From positions 310,001-374,000 of the forward strand of contig NZ_JAERQZ010000001.1 in the NCBI RefSeq assembly GCF_016735515.1: a stretch of 64,000 nt of DNA. The letters run 5' to 3'. Shown in pieces: positions 33,479-41,078 of this stretch (the first letter of the stretch is position 1; every line of letters starts with the position of its first letter). The notes beneath the pieces are model-generated. The model was given only the letters and a program-made list of their open reading frames with translations, made no database searches and was not told where the DNA came from. This stretch comes from Piscinibacter sp. HJYY11. Lineage in GTDB: Bacteria; Pseudomonadota; Gammaproteobacteria; Burkholderiales; Burkholderiaceae_C. A program made the translations under genes and the position numbers.

Positions 33479-34464
33479 GTGGCCAGGCCTGGCGCGCGGA
33501 TGTTGACGCGGAAGAGGCGGTTCTCGATGCTGCTGTAGGTCACGTACAGCGTGAAGTCCGCTTGCTTCCACGAGAAGTGGCCCATGAAATCTTCGTCGTA
33601 GCGGCTGTCGGGCGCGCGCCCCAGCTTGGCGACGGCGGTCTCGGGCGAGTCTTCGAAATCGAGGTCGCAGGGCAGGCTTCCCGTCCAGGCGCGGGCGCCG
33701 AGCTCGCGCTCGCGCAAGAAGCTCGCGCTGGCGAGCAGGGTGTTGGCGGTCTTGCGGGGTTTGCGGTCTTCGGGCACGGCGAAATTCAAGACCAGGCCAT
33801 AGGGGTTGCTGAAGTCGGCTTCGCCGGAGTCGTGGATGTCGGCGATCCGGTTCTTCAGGCCGAGCGGGTCGAGGGCTTGGCGCAGCGCCGGGTCGTCGAG
33901 CGAGCTTCCGAAGAACGCTGCCAGACGGTCGGCCGACGGAACCGGCGCCAGCGCGTAGGGCAGCGGCGGCAGCGGCGGCTCGCGCAGCATGCACAGCACC
34001 ACCTCGATCGAGGCATCGCCGGCGGTGTAGCCCACGCAGATGCGGTAGCCGGGGGTGTCCCAGGTGTCGCGGCGGTAGGAGTGGCGCGAGGCGTCGTAGG
34101 GCAGCATCTTCTGCCGCACGGTGGCGCGGTCGTCCGAGAGCTGCAGGCCCAGCGGCAACTCGCCGGCATAGGGCCGCACGCCCTGGTGTTCGCCGTACAG
34201 GTAGAGCTGCGTCAGCAGCATGGGGCTCCGGTTGTACTCGGTCTCGTCCAGGCCGCGCCAGGCGGCCTCGTCGTCGAAGCCGAACTCGATGCCGGCGCGC
34301 GAGTTCTTGACCCACGACTGGGTGCCGACCACCGGCCCGTCCGCATCGTCGGGGTCGATCTTGACGGCGGGGCGGTTGCGCACCGCGTGCTGCACCAGCG
34401 CCGATTCCACGTCGGGATCGGTTTGCGGGCGGCCCAGCAGGGCGACCAGGTCTTGTGCGCGCAT
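33475..34464 (-). CDS. Unknown protein with two copies of a DP-module domain
   Basis: 329 aa, cytoplasmic, no family recognised. The N-terminal half (about 1-165) begins with LLGRPQTDPDVESAL and continues with LYLYGEHQGVRPYAGELPLGLQL and a strand pair GYRICVGYTAGDASIEVV. A second start of the same motif occurs at about 186, FFGSSLDDPALRQAL, followed by a partly matching half. The neighbouring protein at 34493 has a single copy. The gene lies between the candidate nuclease effector and the TIGR02270 gene, so it might be an effector adaptor or immunity protein; this is inference. Confidence 0.65.
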   Translation of the reverse strand: MRAQDLVALLGRPQTDPDVESALVQHAVRNRPAVKIDPDDADGPVVGTQSWVKNSRAGIEFGFDDEAAWRGLDETEYNRSPMLLTQLYLYGEHQGVRPYAGELPLGLQLSDDRATVRQKMLPYDASRHSYRRDTWDTPGYRICVGYTAGDASIEVVLCMLREPPLPPLPYALAPVPSADRLAAFFGSSLDDPALRQALDPLGLKNRIADIHDSGEADFSNPYGLVLNFAVPEDRKPRKTANTLLASASFLRERELGARAWTGSLPCDLDFEDSPETAVAKLGRAPDSRYDEDFMGHFSWKQADFTLYVTYSSIENRLFRVNIRAPGLAT

Positions 34465-34492
34465 GAAAAATCTCGGGGCCGGCTGTCGGCGG

Positions 34493-34957
34493 TCAAAGGG
34501 CGTTGGGCAACAAGGCGGTCACGCCGGCAATCGACGCACCCCCCTTGGTGTAGTCGACGCTCAGTTCGAGGCCGTCTTTCTTCCAGATGTCGACGTCGAT
34601 GTCGTGGTCGTCGGGCTGGCCTAGCAGCTTGCGCACATCGGCCTGCGACAAGGCGGCGGTGAGCCCGGAAGGCAGCGGCCCCTTGTACAGATCGCGGCCG
34701 TGCGTCTTGCCGAGCTTGGCCAAGAGGCCGCTGGCGATCAGCGGGCCTTCGCCGAGGTCCTGGTCGTCGAGCTCTTTCAGGATGGCCTCGTCGGTGAGGA
34801 TCAATTCGAGCCCATGGCCTTTCAATTCGATCTGCACGAAGGTCTCGTCTTCATCGAGCTTCGGGATCTTCTTGACGCCGGCCGCCGCCAGCGCGGCCTT
34901 GAGGTCGGGGTCGTCTTGGCTCTTGCCGAAGAGTTTTGTCCAGGCTTCGAAGTCCAT
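34493..34957 (-). CDS. Unknown protein with a single DP-module domain
   Basis: 154 aa, acidic, cytoplasmic. It starts MDFEAWTKLFGKSQDDPDLKAAL and later has LYKGPLPSGLTAALSQADVRKLLGQPDD and a final strand pair DGLELSVDYTKGGASIAGV. These line up in order with the N-terminal half of the protein at 33475, so the two are paralogues. AAAGGA precedes the ATG. It lies just downstream of the candidate nuclease effector in the same operon, the normal place for an immunity gene, and its acidity would suit binding a basic nuclease. Unproven. Confidence 0.65.
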   Translation of the reverse strand: MDFEAWTKLFGKSQDDPDLKAALAAAGVKKIPKLDEDETFVQIELKGHGLELILTDEAILKELDDQDLGEGPLIASGLLAKLGKTHGRDLYKGPLPSGLTAALSQADVRKLLGQPDDHDIDVDIWKKDGLELSVDYTKGGASIAGVTALLPNAL

Positions 34958-35043
34958 TCAAGAGTCCTTTCGCGTGAGGTGGGGAGGGAGCGCCATCCGC
35001 GTCCGATCGCGGCCAGGTTCGTGCCCCTCGGCGGCTCGTTTCA

Positions 35044-35544
35044 TTATCCTTTGCACTTGTCGATGGCGTCGTTGATCAGCTTCTTGTGATCTTGCTTCTT
35101 CACCTCGTCGGCGGCGTCTTTGTAAGCCTTGGCGCAGGCGTGTCCGGTGCTGTCCATGTGGTTCTGGATGCGGTCGATGTCCTTGTTGACGGCGGCGTTC
35201 AGGTCGCCCGAGTCGGTGCTGATCTGCGAGGCGGTGTTGCGCGAGCCGCAGGTGCGGCTGATGTCGCGGTGGATCTGCTTCGGGATGGCGATCGTTAAGG
35301 CCTTGTCCTTGATGTACTGCTTGACGCATTTGCGCACTTTCTTGCTCGCGCCGCGCATGCGCTTGGAGCTCTGCGCGGCCTTGTTCATGGCGGCATGCGA
35401 GGGCACGTGGTCGCGCTCGAACCTCGGCTTGGCGCGCTTCTTGTTGAGCTGCGCATAGGTGTCGCATTCGCCGCACTTGAGCCAGGGCTTGGTGGTCGGC
35501 GCCTGCTTGTTCTTCGACGTGGCGCTGTTCTTTTTCTTAGCCAC
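35044..35544 (-). CDS. Candidate T6SS effector: basic HNH/endonuclease-like toxin
   Basis: 166 aa, very basic (MAKKKNSATSKNK start, Lys/Arg-rich). It has a CxxC pair (Cys24, Cys27), a core ERDHVPSHAAM (Glu43, Arg44, Asp45, His46), and IAIPKQIHRDISRTCGSRN (His92). The [E/R]DHxPS...IPxxIH...GxRN pattern resembles toxin domains at the ends of Rhs and other polymorphic toxins, usually grouped with HNH/endonuclease VII folds. Its GTG start lies inside the end of the PAAR-like gene (eight-base overlap), so tip protein and toxin are translationally coupled. There is no signal or membrane segment. The nuclease call is inference from motifs and position. Confidence 0.65.
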   Translation of the reverse strand: MAKKKNSATSKNKQAPTTKPWLKCGECDTYAQLNKKRAKPRFERDHVPSHAAMNKAAQSSKRMRGASKKVRKCVKQYIKDKALTIAIPKQIHRDISRTCGSRNTASQISTDSGDLNAAVNKDIDRIQNHMDSTGHACAKAYKDAADEVKKQDHKKLINDAIDKCKG

Positions 35545-35926
35545 CGTTGTTCCCCATGGTGTCGCCCAGGAGCTGCACGTTCTTGCCTTCGAACTTGACG
35601 TCCATCGAGCCGGGGGCGATGAACTCGGTCGCGCCTTGGGTGACGGAGGAGATCAGGCCACCGCCCGTGCCCTGGCTGGCCACGTCGGGCGAGGGTTGGC
35701 TCATGTAGAACGAGCCCTTGATCGCGACCTTCTTGCCCTGGATCTTGACGGTGGAGGTGGCGTCGTCGAGCCGGTCGGCCGAGCGGCCTATGTTGGGCAA
35801 TGGCGTGGGCACGAACGGCGCCGGCGGGCCGGGCATCTTGCAGACGTTGGGCACGTCGGCAGGAGAGAAGTCGAGACTGCCCTCGGTGACCGGCGTGTTG
35901 GGTGGGTTGACGCCGACGTTGATCAT
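35537..35926 (-). CDS. PAAR-like protein (DUF4150), T6SS spike tip
   Basis: 129 aa. The start at 35926 gives MINVGVNPPNTPVTEGSLDFSP, after which NVCKMPGPPAPFVPTPLPNIGRS and the strands VKIQGKKVAIKGSFYM and FEGKNVQLLGDTMGNNGG fit the DUF4150 PAAR-like family. These proteins sharpen the VgrG spike and carry effectors. The His/Cys zinc ligands of classical PAAR proteins are not obvious. Its ATG overlaps the ketosynthase-like stop (ATGA) and its own stop overlaps the toxin gene start. Confidence 0.85.
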   Translation of the reverse strand: MINVGVNPPNTPVTEGSLDFSPADVPNVCKMPGPPAPFVPTPLPNIGRSADRLDDATSTVKIQGKKVAIKGSFYMSQPSPDVASQGTGGGLISSVTQGATEFIAPGSMDVKFEGKNVQLLGDTMGNNGG

Positions 35927-37017
35927 GTGCCGGCCTTTCGCGGCACGAGGTCGAGCGCCACGGCGCAGCGGTAGCCGCTGTCGGAACCTGCCCACAGCAG
36001 GGGGTAGGGGCCTTTGGCATAACCGCGCTGGAGCGACTCGCAGGCGAGCGCCACGAAGAGCGGCCCGCAAGCGGCGCCCACGTCGCCCCAGCAATCGGCC
36101 GGCGAGAGGTAGTCATTGGCGTCGGCGAAGGCCTCCTGCGTGCGCAGCTGCGCGAACATGAACTCTTCGTTGCGGAAGCGCTCGCCGTTGAGGTCGCAGT
36201 AGCTCACGCTGATCTGCTCTTCGGGCAGGGCCAGGTGCCGCGTGGCGGCGGCCATCGCGGCGGTGAGGCCTTGGCCGATGCAGGGCTCGGTGCCCCTCAG
36301 GGGATGCGGCTCGACTGCGGTGGCCGCACTGCGCAGCCGTGCGAGCACGTTCAGGCCGGCCGCCATGGCCACGGCTTCGCGCACCAGCAGGCAGGCACCG
36401 GCGGCTTCACCGGGCGGAAAGCCGCCGCGCACCGTGCTGCATTTGAGCCGCTGGTGGATCTGCAGCGAATGCAAGGTCTGGCGCTCGTGGTAGGAGTCGA
36501 CGCCGACCACCAGCACCGCCTGGGAGGCTTGATCCGAGAGCCACTGCGCCGCCGCGTGCAGCGCCATCAGCCCGGCAGCATGGCCGCGCGGCAGGGTGCG
36601 CACCCCGTCTGTCGGCAGGCCCAGCGCGCCGGCCTGCGATTGCGCGAGCGCGGCTTCGAGTTCGACGGGCATGCCGGCGCGCGGCTCGGGCAGCGCGATC
36701 ACGCAAGCATCGGGGCAGATCGACGGGGCGGTGGCCATCGCTTCACTTGCCGCGGCCTGCAGCATGTCGAGCATGCGCTGCTCGAGGGCGAGCTCGGGGT
36801 CGAGGGCGGGATCGGCGGCAAACGAGATGGGCTCGCCGAGCCGGTCCACGAAGCGCGGGTGCAGCGCCAGGCCCGAGATGCCGCCGCGCACGGCTGCGGC
36901 GGTGGCGCGCACGTTCGAGCCCACCGCCGTGCGGGCGCCGAGGCCGACGATGCAAATGTCGTCGGCGGGGTTTCGCTCCCACACGGACACTTTGATTTCT
37001 GGGGTGCTTGCTGACAC
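35923..37017 (-). CDS. Degenerate beta-ketoacyl-synthase-like (thiolase-fold) T6SS cassette protein
   Basis: 364 aa from a GTG at 37017. The thiolase fold is visible (DDICIVGLGARTAVGSN, AVLVVGVDSYHERQTL, GEAAGACLLVREA, and a C-terminal DCWGDVGAACGPLFVALA). At the place of the active-site Cys the sequence reads TLPRGHAAG, with no Cys, and the usual HGTGT-like region reads YCDLNGERFRNEE. It is therefore probably not a condensing enzyme. Such proteins recur next to DUF2169 and PAAR-like genes in T6SS cassettes, where they may act as chaperones or adaptors. It overlaps the PAAR-like gene by ATGA. Confidence 0.75.
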   Translation of the reverse strand: MSASTPEIKVSVWERNPADDICIVGLGARTAVGSNVRATAAAVRGGISGLALHPRFVDRLGEPISFAADPALDPELALEQRMLDMLQAAASEAMATAPSICPDACVIALPEPRAGMPVELEAALAQSQAGALGLPTDGVRTLPRGHAAGLMALHAAAQWLSDQASQAVLVVGVDSYHERQTLHSLQIHQRLKCSTVRGGFPPGEAAGACLLVREAVAMAAGLNVLARLRSAATAVEPHPLRGTEPCIGQGLTAAMAAATRHLALPEEQISVSYCDLNGERFRNEEFMFAQLRTQEAFADANDYLSPADCWGDVGAACGPLFVALACESLQRGYAKGPYPLLWAGSDSGYRCAVALDLVPRKAGT

Positions 37018-37028
37018 GTTCGCCTGCC

Positions 37029-38036
37029 TTATTTCTGCAGCACCAGGGTTTCGTCGAGTTCGTCGGCGCGGCGGTTGCACACGAGCGCGCTTTGCCAGGC
37101 GAGCGACACGCGGTGTTCGTTCGGCTCGATCAGCACCGTGCACAGTTGGCCGTCCTGGTCGATGCGCTCGCTGCCGAAGCGGGTGCGAAACGCGAACTTC
37201 AGGCGGGGCAGATCGAAGGCGAGCGTGCCGCGCTCCGACATGCCGGTGACCTGGATGCGCTCGCCACCTTCGAAGAAGCCGGCCGCTTGCTGGTCGGCAG
37301 GTGCGGCGTTGTGATAACGCGGATCGAAGTCCTCGGCCCACAGCGGGAAGCGCGTGCGGCGCCATTTCTCGTCATAGGTGCCGGCCAGCGCCCGCCGCGG
37401 CAGCCAGGCGACATCGACGGCGTTGAAGCCCGCCGGGGCCGGGTGATCCTTCCAGCCGCTGATGAGCTGGTCGGGGTATTCGATGTTGGGCAACGGCAGG
37501 CCGTCGCAGTGCTCATCGCGCACGGCGAAGCCGGTGCCCACGGGGTTGCGCTCTTCCAGACGGTGGTCTTCGGGCTTGGCGGCCGAGCGGTCCCAGCCGC
37601 CGAAGGCCCGCTCGTAGACGACGGGCATGCGCTCGAAGGGCTCGGGTTCGGAGATCTTCAGGCCCATCGGGCCGCGCTCCCAACGCCTGTCGCCGGTGAC
37701 GCGCAGGCGCTTGTCAATGTGGCCTGCCGTGAGCGAGACCTCGACCGAGGTCGCGAGCCTGCCGGGTGGGGCCATCGCATCGCCGCGCACCAGCACGTCG
37801 GTCGTGGCCTTCACGCCGGCGAGGTCGGTTTCGTAGCGAAGGCTGCTCTGGCCGAACTCGCCATAAGGCTGCGCCACCTGCAGCACCGGCACCTGCTCAG
37901 CCGCGAAGCAGCAGCGGCCATCGGGCTGCACGTCGAAGCTGGCCTTGACCACCACCAGCCAGATCTTGTTGCCGGCCTTGTCCATCACCCAGCCATGGTC
38001 GGCCGAGAAGGGGGTCTGATTGGCGACGTGCCACAT
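37029..38036 (-). CDS. DUF2169 domain protein (T6SS effector adaptor)
   Basis: 335 aa, cytoplasmic. The N-terminus WHVANQTPFSADHGWVMDKAGNKIWLVVVKASFDV is the DUF2169 signature, followed by RWERGPMGLKISEPEPFERMPVVYERAFGGWD and NPVGTGF, all typical. DUF2169 proteins are encoded beside PAAR-like proteins and effectors and are reported to help load effectors onto the spike. It follows the DUF6484 gene by 17 bases and precedes the ketosynthase-like gene by 11, so it belongs to the vgrG transcript. Confidence 0.88.
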   Translation of the reverse strand: MWHVANQTPFSADHGWVMDKAGNKIWLVVVKASFDVQPDGRCCFAAEQVPVLQVAQPYGEFGQSSLRYETDLAGVKATTDVLVRGDAMAPPGRLATSVEVSLTAGHIDKRLRVTGDRRWERGPMGLKISEPEPFERMPVVYERAFGGWDRSAAKPEDHRLEERNPVGTGFAVRDEHCDGLPLPNIEYPDQLISGWKDHPAPAGFNAVDVAWLPRRALAGTYDEKWRRTRFPLWAEDFDPRYHNAAPADQQAAGFFEGGERIQVTGMSERGTLAFDLPRLKFAFRTRFGSERIDQDGQLCTVLIEPNEHRVSLAWQSALVCNRRADELDETLVLQK

Positions 38037-38053
38037 GGCGCGAGCAGGCCTCG

Positions 38054-38623
38054 TCAGTTGAGCTGGATGGAGCCGCCCTTGATGCGGTTCACACCGCTGG
38101 AGCGGGTCGACACGTAGGTGCCTTCGAGCAGCACCTTGCCGGCCTTCGTGAGCGTGATGCTCGCCTTGCCACAGCGCAGCACCAGTTGCTCGCGTGCGGC
38201 GACCACCATGCGTTCGCCATCGGCCTCGAGCTCGACGCTGCCGGGTGCGGGCAGCTTGGATACCGCCGGGTCTCGCAGCACGCCCATCACGATGGGCTGC
38301 AAGGCATCGGCGTCAACGAAGGACAGCGCCACCTGCGAGCCCAGGTGCTCGGCCCGCAGGTCGACCACGGTGCGTGCGGTGAGCGCGCTGTCGCCCGACA
38401 CCTCGGGGCAGCGCACCAGCGCCGTCGCTCCGGCATCGCGCAGCGCCACCAGCGTGCCGAGCACCACGCCCGGCAGCGCCAGGGCCTGCAGCCGGGCGCT
38501 GCGCTGGTGCAGCAGCGGGGCGAGCGCATCGGCCTCGTGAGGCTGCGCCGGGGCGAGCAGCTCGCTCGTGGACCGCGCGGCGGCAGCGTTGTCGACAGGG
38601 GTTTCTCTGCGGCCCATGGCCAC
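38054..38623 (-). CDS. DUF6484-type protein of the VgrG cassette
   Basis: 189 aa, cytoplasmic. A disordered N-terminus is followed by a beta-rich domain: PGVVLGTLVALRDAGATALVRCP, then ARTVVDLRAEHLGSQVALSF and repeated strands VELEADGERMVVAAREQLVLRCGKASITLTKAGKVLLEG. The last part resembles the beta-helix of VgrG, ending SGVNRIKGGSIQLN. I associate this pattern with DUF6484 proteins next to vgrG; that name is from memory. It probably interacts with the spike. The start could be Met1 or Met3. Confidence 0.75.
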   Translation of the reverse strand: MAMGRRETPVDNAAAARSTSELLAPAQPHEADALAPLLHQRSARLQALALPGVVLGTLVALRDAGATALVRCPEVSGDSALTARTVVDLRAEHLGSQVALSFVDADALQPIVMGVLRDPAVSKLPAPGSVELEADGERMVVAAREQLVLRCGKASITLTKAGKVLLEGTYVSTRSSGVNRIKGGSIQLN

Positions 38624-38669
38624 CTCGCTTGCGTGTTGGTTGCTGGCTACCCGGTTGCCCGGCAGGGGG

Positions 38670-40955
38670 TCAGTTCTGCAGGATCTTGGAGCCCTTCATC
38701 ACGATGTCGCTGCTGGCCTTGGCGTTGATCTTTCCCGAGCCTTCGATCGTGATGTCCTTGCCCTTGATGGTGATGGTCCCGTCCTTTTTCATCGTGATGC
38801 TGGCGCTGCCGGTGGTCAGGGTGATGGAGTCGGCGGCGGTGATGCGCAGGTTCTTGCCGACGCTCAAGGCGTCGTCGTCCGCCACCGAGGTCTTGCGCCC
38901 TTTGCCGATGCTGGTGGTCTGTGAGCCACCGACGGTGAGCTTGCGATCGGAGCCGATGCTGTTGTCCTGCTTGGCGCCGACCGTGGTGCTCTGGTTGGCG
39001 CCGACCGAGATGGATTGGGCGGCGCCGACGGTGACCGTCTGGGCTGCGCCGATGGCAATCTCCTGCGCGGCGCCGATGGCGACCGATTCGTTGACGCCCA
39101 CGGCGCGCGTGCGCTGCAGCGCGACGGTTTCGGTCTTGCTCGCGCCCACGGTGACCGATCGGTTGGAGCCGATGGTAATGGTCTCGTCGGCGCCCACGCT
39201 CTCGGTGCGGTTGGCGCCGATGGTGATGTCTTCGTTGACGCCGACCGTCTCGGTGCGGTTGCTGCCGATGTCGATGGTCTCGTTGCTGCCCACCGATTCG
39301 GTGCGGTCGACGCCGATGGTGATCGTTTCGTTGTTGTCGACCGTCTCGGTGCGGTCATGCTTGACATGCACTGTCTCGTCATGGTCGATCGTCTTGGTCC
39401 GGTCATGCCCCACCCAGTGCGTCTCGTCGTTCTCGACCTCGATGTCCTGGTTCTTCTCGGCATGGATCCACAGCTGCTCCGAGCCCTTCTTGTCTTCGAA
39501 GCGGATCGCGTTGGCATTCGCGTACGCGCCGCCTTTCGACGAGCGCGTGAGGATGCCGCTCTGCGTGGCGTTGGCCGGCAGGTCCCACGGCGGCATCTGC
39601 TCGGCGTTGTAGACACGGCCGGTGATGAGCGGCTGGTCGGGGTCGCCCTCGAGGAAGCCGACCACCACCTCCTGCCCGATGCGCGGGATGTGAATCGCGC
39701 CGAAGTTCTTGCCGGCCCACGGATACGACACCCGCACCCAGCAGGAGCTCCTGTCCTTCAGGTCCTTCTTCTTGGCCTCGCGATCCCAGTGGAACTGCAC
39801 CTTCACGCGGCCGTATTTGTCGGTGTAGATCTCCTCGCCCCCTGGCCCCACCACCACGGCGGTCTGCGGGCCTTGCACGAAGGGCTTGGGCGTGCGGCGC
39901 TGCGGGCGGAACTGCTGCGACGACGGAATGGCGTGGAAGTCGCAGTGGAAGGTGTTGTTGCCTCCGGCGCCCGACTCGTTGGACCGCACGCTGGCCTGGA
40001 TCGAGGTGGCGACCACCAGGTACTCGGCGTTCTGGTCGTCGCGCGGGTGCTTGGTCATCTTCAGCAGGCTGCCCACGTGGATGGAGTGGCCGTTGGACGC
40101 CCCCTGCACGACGTGGAAGCGGGAGTGCTGCTCGTCCAGCCGGTCTTCGGCGAGTTGCTTGCCGTCGGCGGCCTGGATGTAGTCGCCCTGGTAGTCGAAG
40201 ACTTCGGAGTCGGCCAGGTCGTGCTCCTGCGGCTGCCCCTTGTCGACCACCAGGTCGACCGAAGGGCGCTCGAAGTCGTAGCTGTCGAGTACGGTCTTTC
40301 CGGGGCGGATCTCGCGGGAGAACGACCAGTGGGAAATCGACTCGGTGTCGGGCGGTGCCGAGCCCAGCTCGTAGAAGGGGAGCGTCTCGTGCCCCTTCTT
40401 CGCGTCATGCGCGCTGCGCGAATCGACGAGCACCAGCTTGTGCTCGTTGTCCTTGTGCTCGAAGTACCAGTAGATGCCCTCGTGCTCCAGCAGCCGCGAG
40501 ATGAAGTTGAAGTCGCTCTCGCGGTACTGCACGCAGTAGTTCCACTTGCGGTAGCTGCGAAAGAGGTTGAACTTGTAGTTGGCGACCCGGTGGTCTTCGA
40601 AGATCTTCTTGACGATGTCGGGAACGCTCATCTCCTGGAAGATCCGGCAGTCGCTGGTGCGCGTCAGGAACCAAAGCCATGGCCGCACGGTCGCGCGGTA
40701 CTGGTAGTACCGGCCCTGGTGGCTGCCCATGGAAAAGCGGGTCACGTAGCCGTGGAAGGGCCGCTTGCCATCGGCCAGCGCCACCGAGACCGTCACCGTC
40801 TTGCCCAGCAGGTCGGCGGGCTTGATGTCGTGCCGCGGGCTGAGCAGCGTGACCTGCATCTCCTCAAGCGTGCTCAAGCCGCCGTTGGCCGTCATCGAGT
40901 CGAACATCAAGTCGCTGGCCGGCAGCGGTGAGGTGAGCGTGATGGGTGATGGCAT
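38670..40955 (-). CDS. vgrG: T6SS spike protein VgrG (TssI)
   Basis: 761 aa. The trimeric spike is recognised by its gp27-like part (about 1-350, with RTSDCRIFQEMSVPDIVKKIF, YCVQYRESDFNFISRLLEHEG and IYWYFEH), its gp5-like OB fold (about 375-460, with KYGRVKVQFHWDRE and SYPWAGKNFGAIHIPRIGQEV) and a long beta-helix (about 490-755) of about eight-residue repeats (ETITIGxNRTESVG). The C-terminus SSDIVMKGSKILQN has no added effector domain, so cargo is expected to be carried by the PAAR-like partner. It is the first gene of its cassette, behind a copy of the shared promoter motif. Confidence 0.95.
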   Translation of the reverse strand: MPSPITLTSPLPASDLMFDSMTANGGLSTLEEMQVTLLSPRHDIKPADLLGKTVTVSVALADGKRPFHGYVTRFSMGSHQGRYYQYRATVRPWLWFLTRTSDCRIFQEMSVPDIVKKIFEDHRVANYKFNLFRSYRKWNYCVQYRESDFNFISRLLEHEGIYWYFEHKDNEHKLVLVDSRSAHDAKKGHETLPFYELGSAPPDTESISHWSFSREIRPGKTVLDSYDFERPSVDLVVDKGQPQEHDLADSEVFDYQGDYIQAADGKQLAEDRLDEQHSRFHVVQGASNGHSIHVGSLLKMTKHPRDDQNAEYLVVATSIQASVRSNESGAGGNNTFHCDFHAIPSSQQFRPQRRTPKPFVQGPQTAVVVGPGGEEIYTDKYGRVKVQFHWDREAKKKDLKDRSSCWVRVSYPWAGKNFGAIHIPRIGQEVVVGFLEGDPDQPLITGRVYNAEQMPPWDLPANATQSGILTRSSKGGAYANANAIRFEDKKGSEQLWIHAEKNQDIEVENDETHWVGHDRTKTIDHDETVHVKHDRTETVDNNETITIGVDRTESVGSNETIDIGSNRTETVGVNEDITIGANRTESVGADETITIGSNRSVTVGASKTETVALQRTRAVGVNESVAIGAAQEIAIGAAQTVTVGAAQSISVGANQSTTVGAKQDNSIGSDRKLTVGGSQTTSIGKGRKTSVADDDALSVGKNLRITAADSITLTTGSASITMKKDGTITIKGKDITIEGSGKINAKASSDIVMKGSKILQN
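38900..39430. repeat. 24-base-periodic repeats encoding the VgrG beta-helix
   Basis: The DNA repeats with a period of about 24 bases (and 48 bases for paired units such as NRTETVGVNEDITIG and NRTESVGADETITIG), matching the eight-residue turns of the VgrG spike. Limits are approximate. It is a coding repeat, not a CRISPR. Confidence 0.7.
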
Positions 40956-40994
40956 GAGGTCTTACCTGGAGCGCGTGCGGGACGCGTGGCGTGA

Positions 40995-41035
40995 AGATAG
41001 GGCGTGCGCTGCCGGGAGGTAAGCGACGAAAGTCA
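40995..41035 (-). promoter_or_regulatory. TGACTTTCGTC box and CTATCT element before vgrG
   Basis: On the minus strand TGACTTTCGTC (41035-41025) is followed after exactly 24 bases by CTATCT (41000-40995), leaving about 30 bases of leader before the vgrG ATG. It gives the cassette its own promoter, separate from the tssA operon. Confidence 0.55.
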
Positions 41036-41041
41036 TGGCGG

Positions 41042-41078
41042 AGGCCAGCACAGTGGCCTGCCTCGGGGCCTGCGGCCC
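41042..41078 (-). terminator. Twin hairpins between the LysM gene and vgrG
   Basis: AGGCCA-GCACAG-TGGCCT (41042-41059) and GGGCC-TGC-GGCCC (41066-41078) lie immediately beyond the LysM gene stop. They probably end the long tssA transcript; no T-run follows. Confidence 0.45.

Noticed and set aside
38900..39430. CRISPR-like periodic DNA
   Set aside because: The 24-base period encodes the eight-residue turns of the VgrG beta-helix in frame; units are contiguous and degenerate, with no spacers.
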